Notes under the pieces: model-generated
Databases searched by the model: none
The model's input: only the letters and a program-made list of their open reading frames with translations
What the model was told of the DNA's origin: nothing
Part shown: one piece after another, positions 6,862 to 8,099 of the stretch
Position numbering within the stretch: the first letter of the stretch is position 1
Layout of the letters: every line of letters begins with the position of its first letter
Made by a program: the position numbers and the translations under genes
DNA from: Clostridiales bacterium UBA6388
GTDB taxonomy: Bacteria; Bacillota; Clostridia; Oscillospirales; Oscillospiraceae
Reading direction: 5' to 3'
Length of the DNA: 8,099 nt
Assembly: GCA_002437575.1 (NCBI GenBank)
Contig: DJQK01000143.1
Location: 6,841-14,939, forward strand

Positions 6862-6902
6862 ATCGGTCAGGATGGAAGCCGCTGGCTTCCGTCCTGACCG
6901 AT
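6862..6902. repeat. near-perfect palindrome with 19-bp arms at the galT/IS junction
   Basis: ATCGGTCAGGATGGAAGCC (6862-6880) is followed by a 3-nt loop (GCT) and by its reverse complement at 6884-6902, with a single T-G wobble. No T-run follows on either strand, so a normal terminator role is unlikely. The right arm starts exactly where the galT homology ends (ARI, then novel residues), so the palindrome appears to mark a rearrangement breakpoint or the end of a small mobile element. Confidence 0.8.
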
Positions 6903-7361
6903 TCTCGCAATGGGCGTAATGGTGTTGTGCGGCTCGCCGTCCGTCTCCGCGAAGATCATCGCGTCCGGGTCACTGTAACTGCGCCACTTCGCCAGAATTT
7001 TGCCTGCCAGCTCGCAGATCTGGTTTTTGTTTTCCGAGTTCAGGCGAATCACCGTCATCGGGCGCTTCACGACGCAGCAGTCCACATCCTCAAAGCCGGG
7101 CACGTCGAACGAAAATCCCGGTTCCGCCTTTTCCATCGGGAACGTGTGATGGCCGCTCTGAAAATGCTCATGCTCAGCCGATGAGCTGTTGCCCTTCTGG
7201 CAGCTATGCTCCGCCCATTGACCGCTTGTCATCTGGGCACAATTCTCCGCCTCGACGATGATATCCGCCGGCGGCTCCGCCGCCGCGATCACCGTCAGCA
7301 TCGAGACCGTAATACAGGGCATCACAGCAGGCAGAGCCATTTTTTGCGGTTGCTTTCTCAT
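6867..7361 (-). pseudogene. galT: chimeric ORF: hydrophobic N-terminus joined to an internal galT fragment
   Basis: 164 codons from ATG 7361, which has a good AGGAG site (7369-7373, 7-nt spacer). Residues 64 to about 153 are an internal slice of the Firmicute (type 2) UDP-glucose-hexose-1-phosphate uridylyltransferase of the Leloir galactose pathway. The evidence is HEHFQSGHHTFPMEKAE (active-site His region), VKRPMTVIRL, and IFAETDGEPHNTITPIAR. The intact enzyme is about 490-500 residues, so most of both ends is missing. The slice is cut at ~6903 by the palindrome, after which about ten unrelated residues lead to a TGA. Residues 1-63 do not look like galT: they contain a signal-like hydrophobic segment (about 8-28) and IIVEAENCAQMTSG, vaguely like the start of a carbohydrate-binding module. 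The ORF sits ~30 nt behind the permease terminator. It cannot be a working uridylyltransferase. Confidence 0.7.
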
Positions 7362-7390
7362 TTTCCGTCTCCTTTTTTGAATTTCTGCAT

Positions 7391-7441
7391 AAAAATCCCC
7401 CGACGAGCACGAGATTCGCCTCGCATCGCCCGTCGGGGGAT
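7391..7441 (-). terminator. intrinsic terminator after the sugar permease gene
   Basis: On the minus strand ATCCCCCGACG (7441-7431) pairs perfectly with CGTCGGGGGAT (7405-7395), an 11-bp G/C-rich stem followed by TTTTT (7395-7391). The large loop contains a smaller CGAG/CTCG stem. It lies 8 nt past the permease stop, so it should end or attenuate the transporter transcript before the galT-like ORF. Confidence 0.88.
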
Positions 7442-7449
7442 CCAAATTT

Positions 7450-8099
7450 TTATCCCTTCACCGCGCCCGCTGTGAGGCCCTGGATGAAGTACCGCTGTAA
7501 AAAGACGAAGATGATCGTGACCGGGACGGCCGCGACGATGGAGGCCGCCATCATATAGCCCCAGTTCGTCGACGCCTCGCCGAGGAACGTCATTACAAGT
7601 CCGGAGGCAAGCGTCCGCTTCGCCGTGTCCGTGACCAGCGTCATGGAGTAGAGCAGGTCGTTCCAGCTCCAGACGAAGCCGTAGATCGCGATGGAGATCA
7701 TGCCGGGCACTGCCATCGGGAAGACGATCTTCGTCATGATGCGCCAATGACCCGCGCCGTCGATCTTTGCGCTCTCAATAAGAGAGTCCGGAATGTTGTC
7801 AAAATAGCTCTTCAGCGTCCACGTGCCGACCGGCAGCGTGAATACCACATAGCTGATCAGCAGCGCCCAGTAGCTGCCGAGCAGCCCTGTCTTATTCATC
7901 AGCGAATAGATGGACAGCAGCAGAATTGCCTGCGGGAACGCCTGGCTCATCATGAACATCCCCATGACGAATTTCCGCCCGCGATAGCGGAACTTTGCGA
8001 AGCTGTATCCCGCGAACGCGCAGACGATCGTCGCCATCAGGCTCGAGCCGAAGGACACGATCAGGCTGTTTTTCAAATAGCCCATGATCTTGGGATCCG
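7450..8099 (-). CDS. carbohydrate ABC transporter permease, MalG/CUT1 type (5' end outside window)
   Basis: The frame is open to the right edge; an ATG at 8085 is internal because in-frame codons DPKI precede it and the family's N-terminal helix is missing. About 216 residues are visible of a usual ~275-285. The BPD_transp_1 domain is clear, with about five membrane helices. The EAA loop, ESAKIDGAGHWRIMTKIVFP (conserved Gly at the usual place), is the contact with the ATPase. The C-terminus QGLTAGAVKG is the standard ending of MalG-like CUT1 subunits. It would form the membrane channel with a MalF-type partner and a binding protein encoded upstream, outside the window. The galT fragment just downstream hints that the substrate may be a galactose-containing sugar; this is inference. 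A strong terminator follows the stop. Confidence 0.95.
   Translation of the reverse strand, partial: DPKIMGYLKNSLIVSFGSSLMATIVCAFAGYSFAKFRYRGRKFVMGMFMMSQAFPQAILLLSIYSLMNKTGLLGSYWALLISYVVFTLPVGTWTLKSYFDNIPDSLIESAKIDGAGHWRIMTKIVFPMAVPGMISIAIYGFVWSWNDLLYSMTLVTDTAKRTLASGLVMTFLGEASTNWGYMMAASIVAAVPVTIIFVFLQRYFIQGLTAGAVKG

Noticed and set aside
6862..6902. Palindrome as an integron attC site
   Set aside because: No core-site consensus at the ends, no unpaired extrahelical bases, and no integrase nearby.
6813..7184. Extension of the transposase frame beyond residue 72
   Set aside because: Homology ends at about 6812; the rest crosses the palindrome and then reads the antisense strand of the galT fragment.

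Overview
The window looks like chromosomal DNA from a Gram-positive anaerobe of the Clostridia (Oscillospiraceae-like is my best guess). The evidence is strong AGGAGG-type ribosome binding sites, a textbook sigma-A promoter, several Cys-anchored lipoproteins, a carbohydrate (CUT1) ABC permease and a fragment of the Firmicute-type galactose-1-phosphate uridylyltransferase. The taxon is inferred from style, not from a marker gene.

Region A (1-5360, all minus strand) is one co-directional block. A near-consensus promoter (-35 at 5349-5354, -10 at 5327-5332) drives a membrane-tethered XRE-type regulator (5199-4744). After it come a propeller-like lipoprotein (4689-3544), a large lipoprotein joining a propeller-like half to a family-1 extracellular solute-binding domain (3432-1321), and a second protein of the same architecture that runs off the left edge (1138-1). 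The last gene has its own extended -10 promoter. No permease or ATPase lies in this part of the window. The set therefore looks like a surface sensing or binding system under a regulator that spans the membrane, with candidate operators in the regulator's own leader.

Region B (about 5361-6902) is a scrap zone of decayed mobile DNA. It holds a non-coding or degenerate stretch, the C-terminal part of a C5-cytosine DNA methyltransferase (5' end lost, AT-richer than its surroundings), a strong terminator, the first ~72 codons of an IS5-family transposase, and a nearly perfect 19-bp-arm palindrome.

Region C (about 6903-8099, minus strand) is a sugar-utilisation remnant. A MalG-type permease enters from the right edge and ends at a strong terminator-like hairpin. 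Beyond it lies a chimeric ORF whose second half is an internal slice of galT, cut off exactly at the palindrome. The mobile scraps of region B thus separate a seemingly intact lipoprotein/regulator operon from a truncated sugar/galactose operon.
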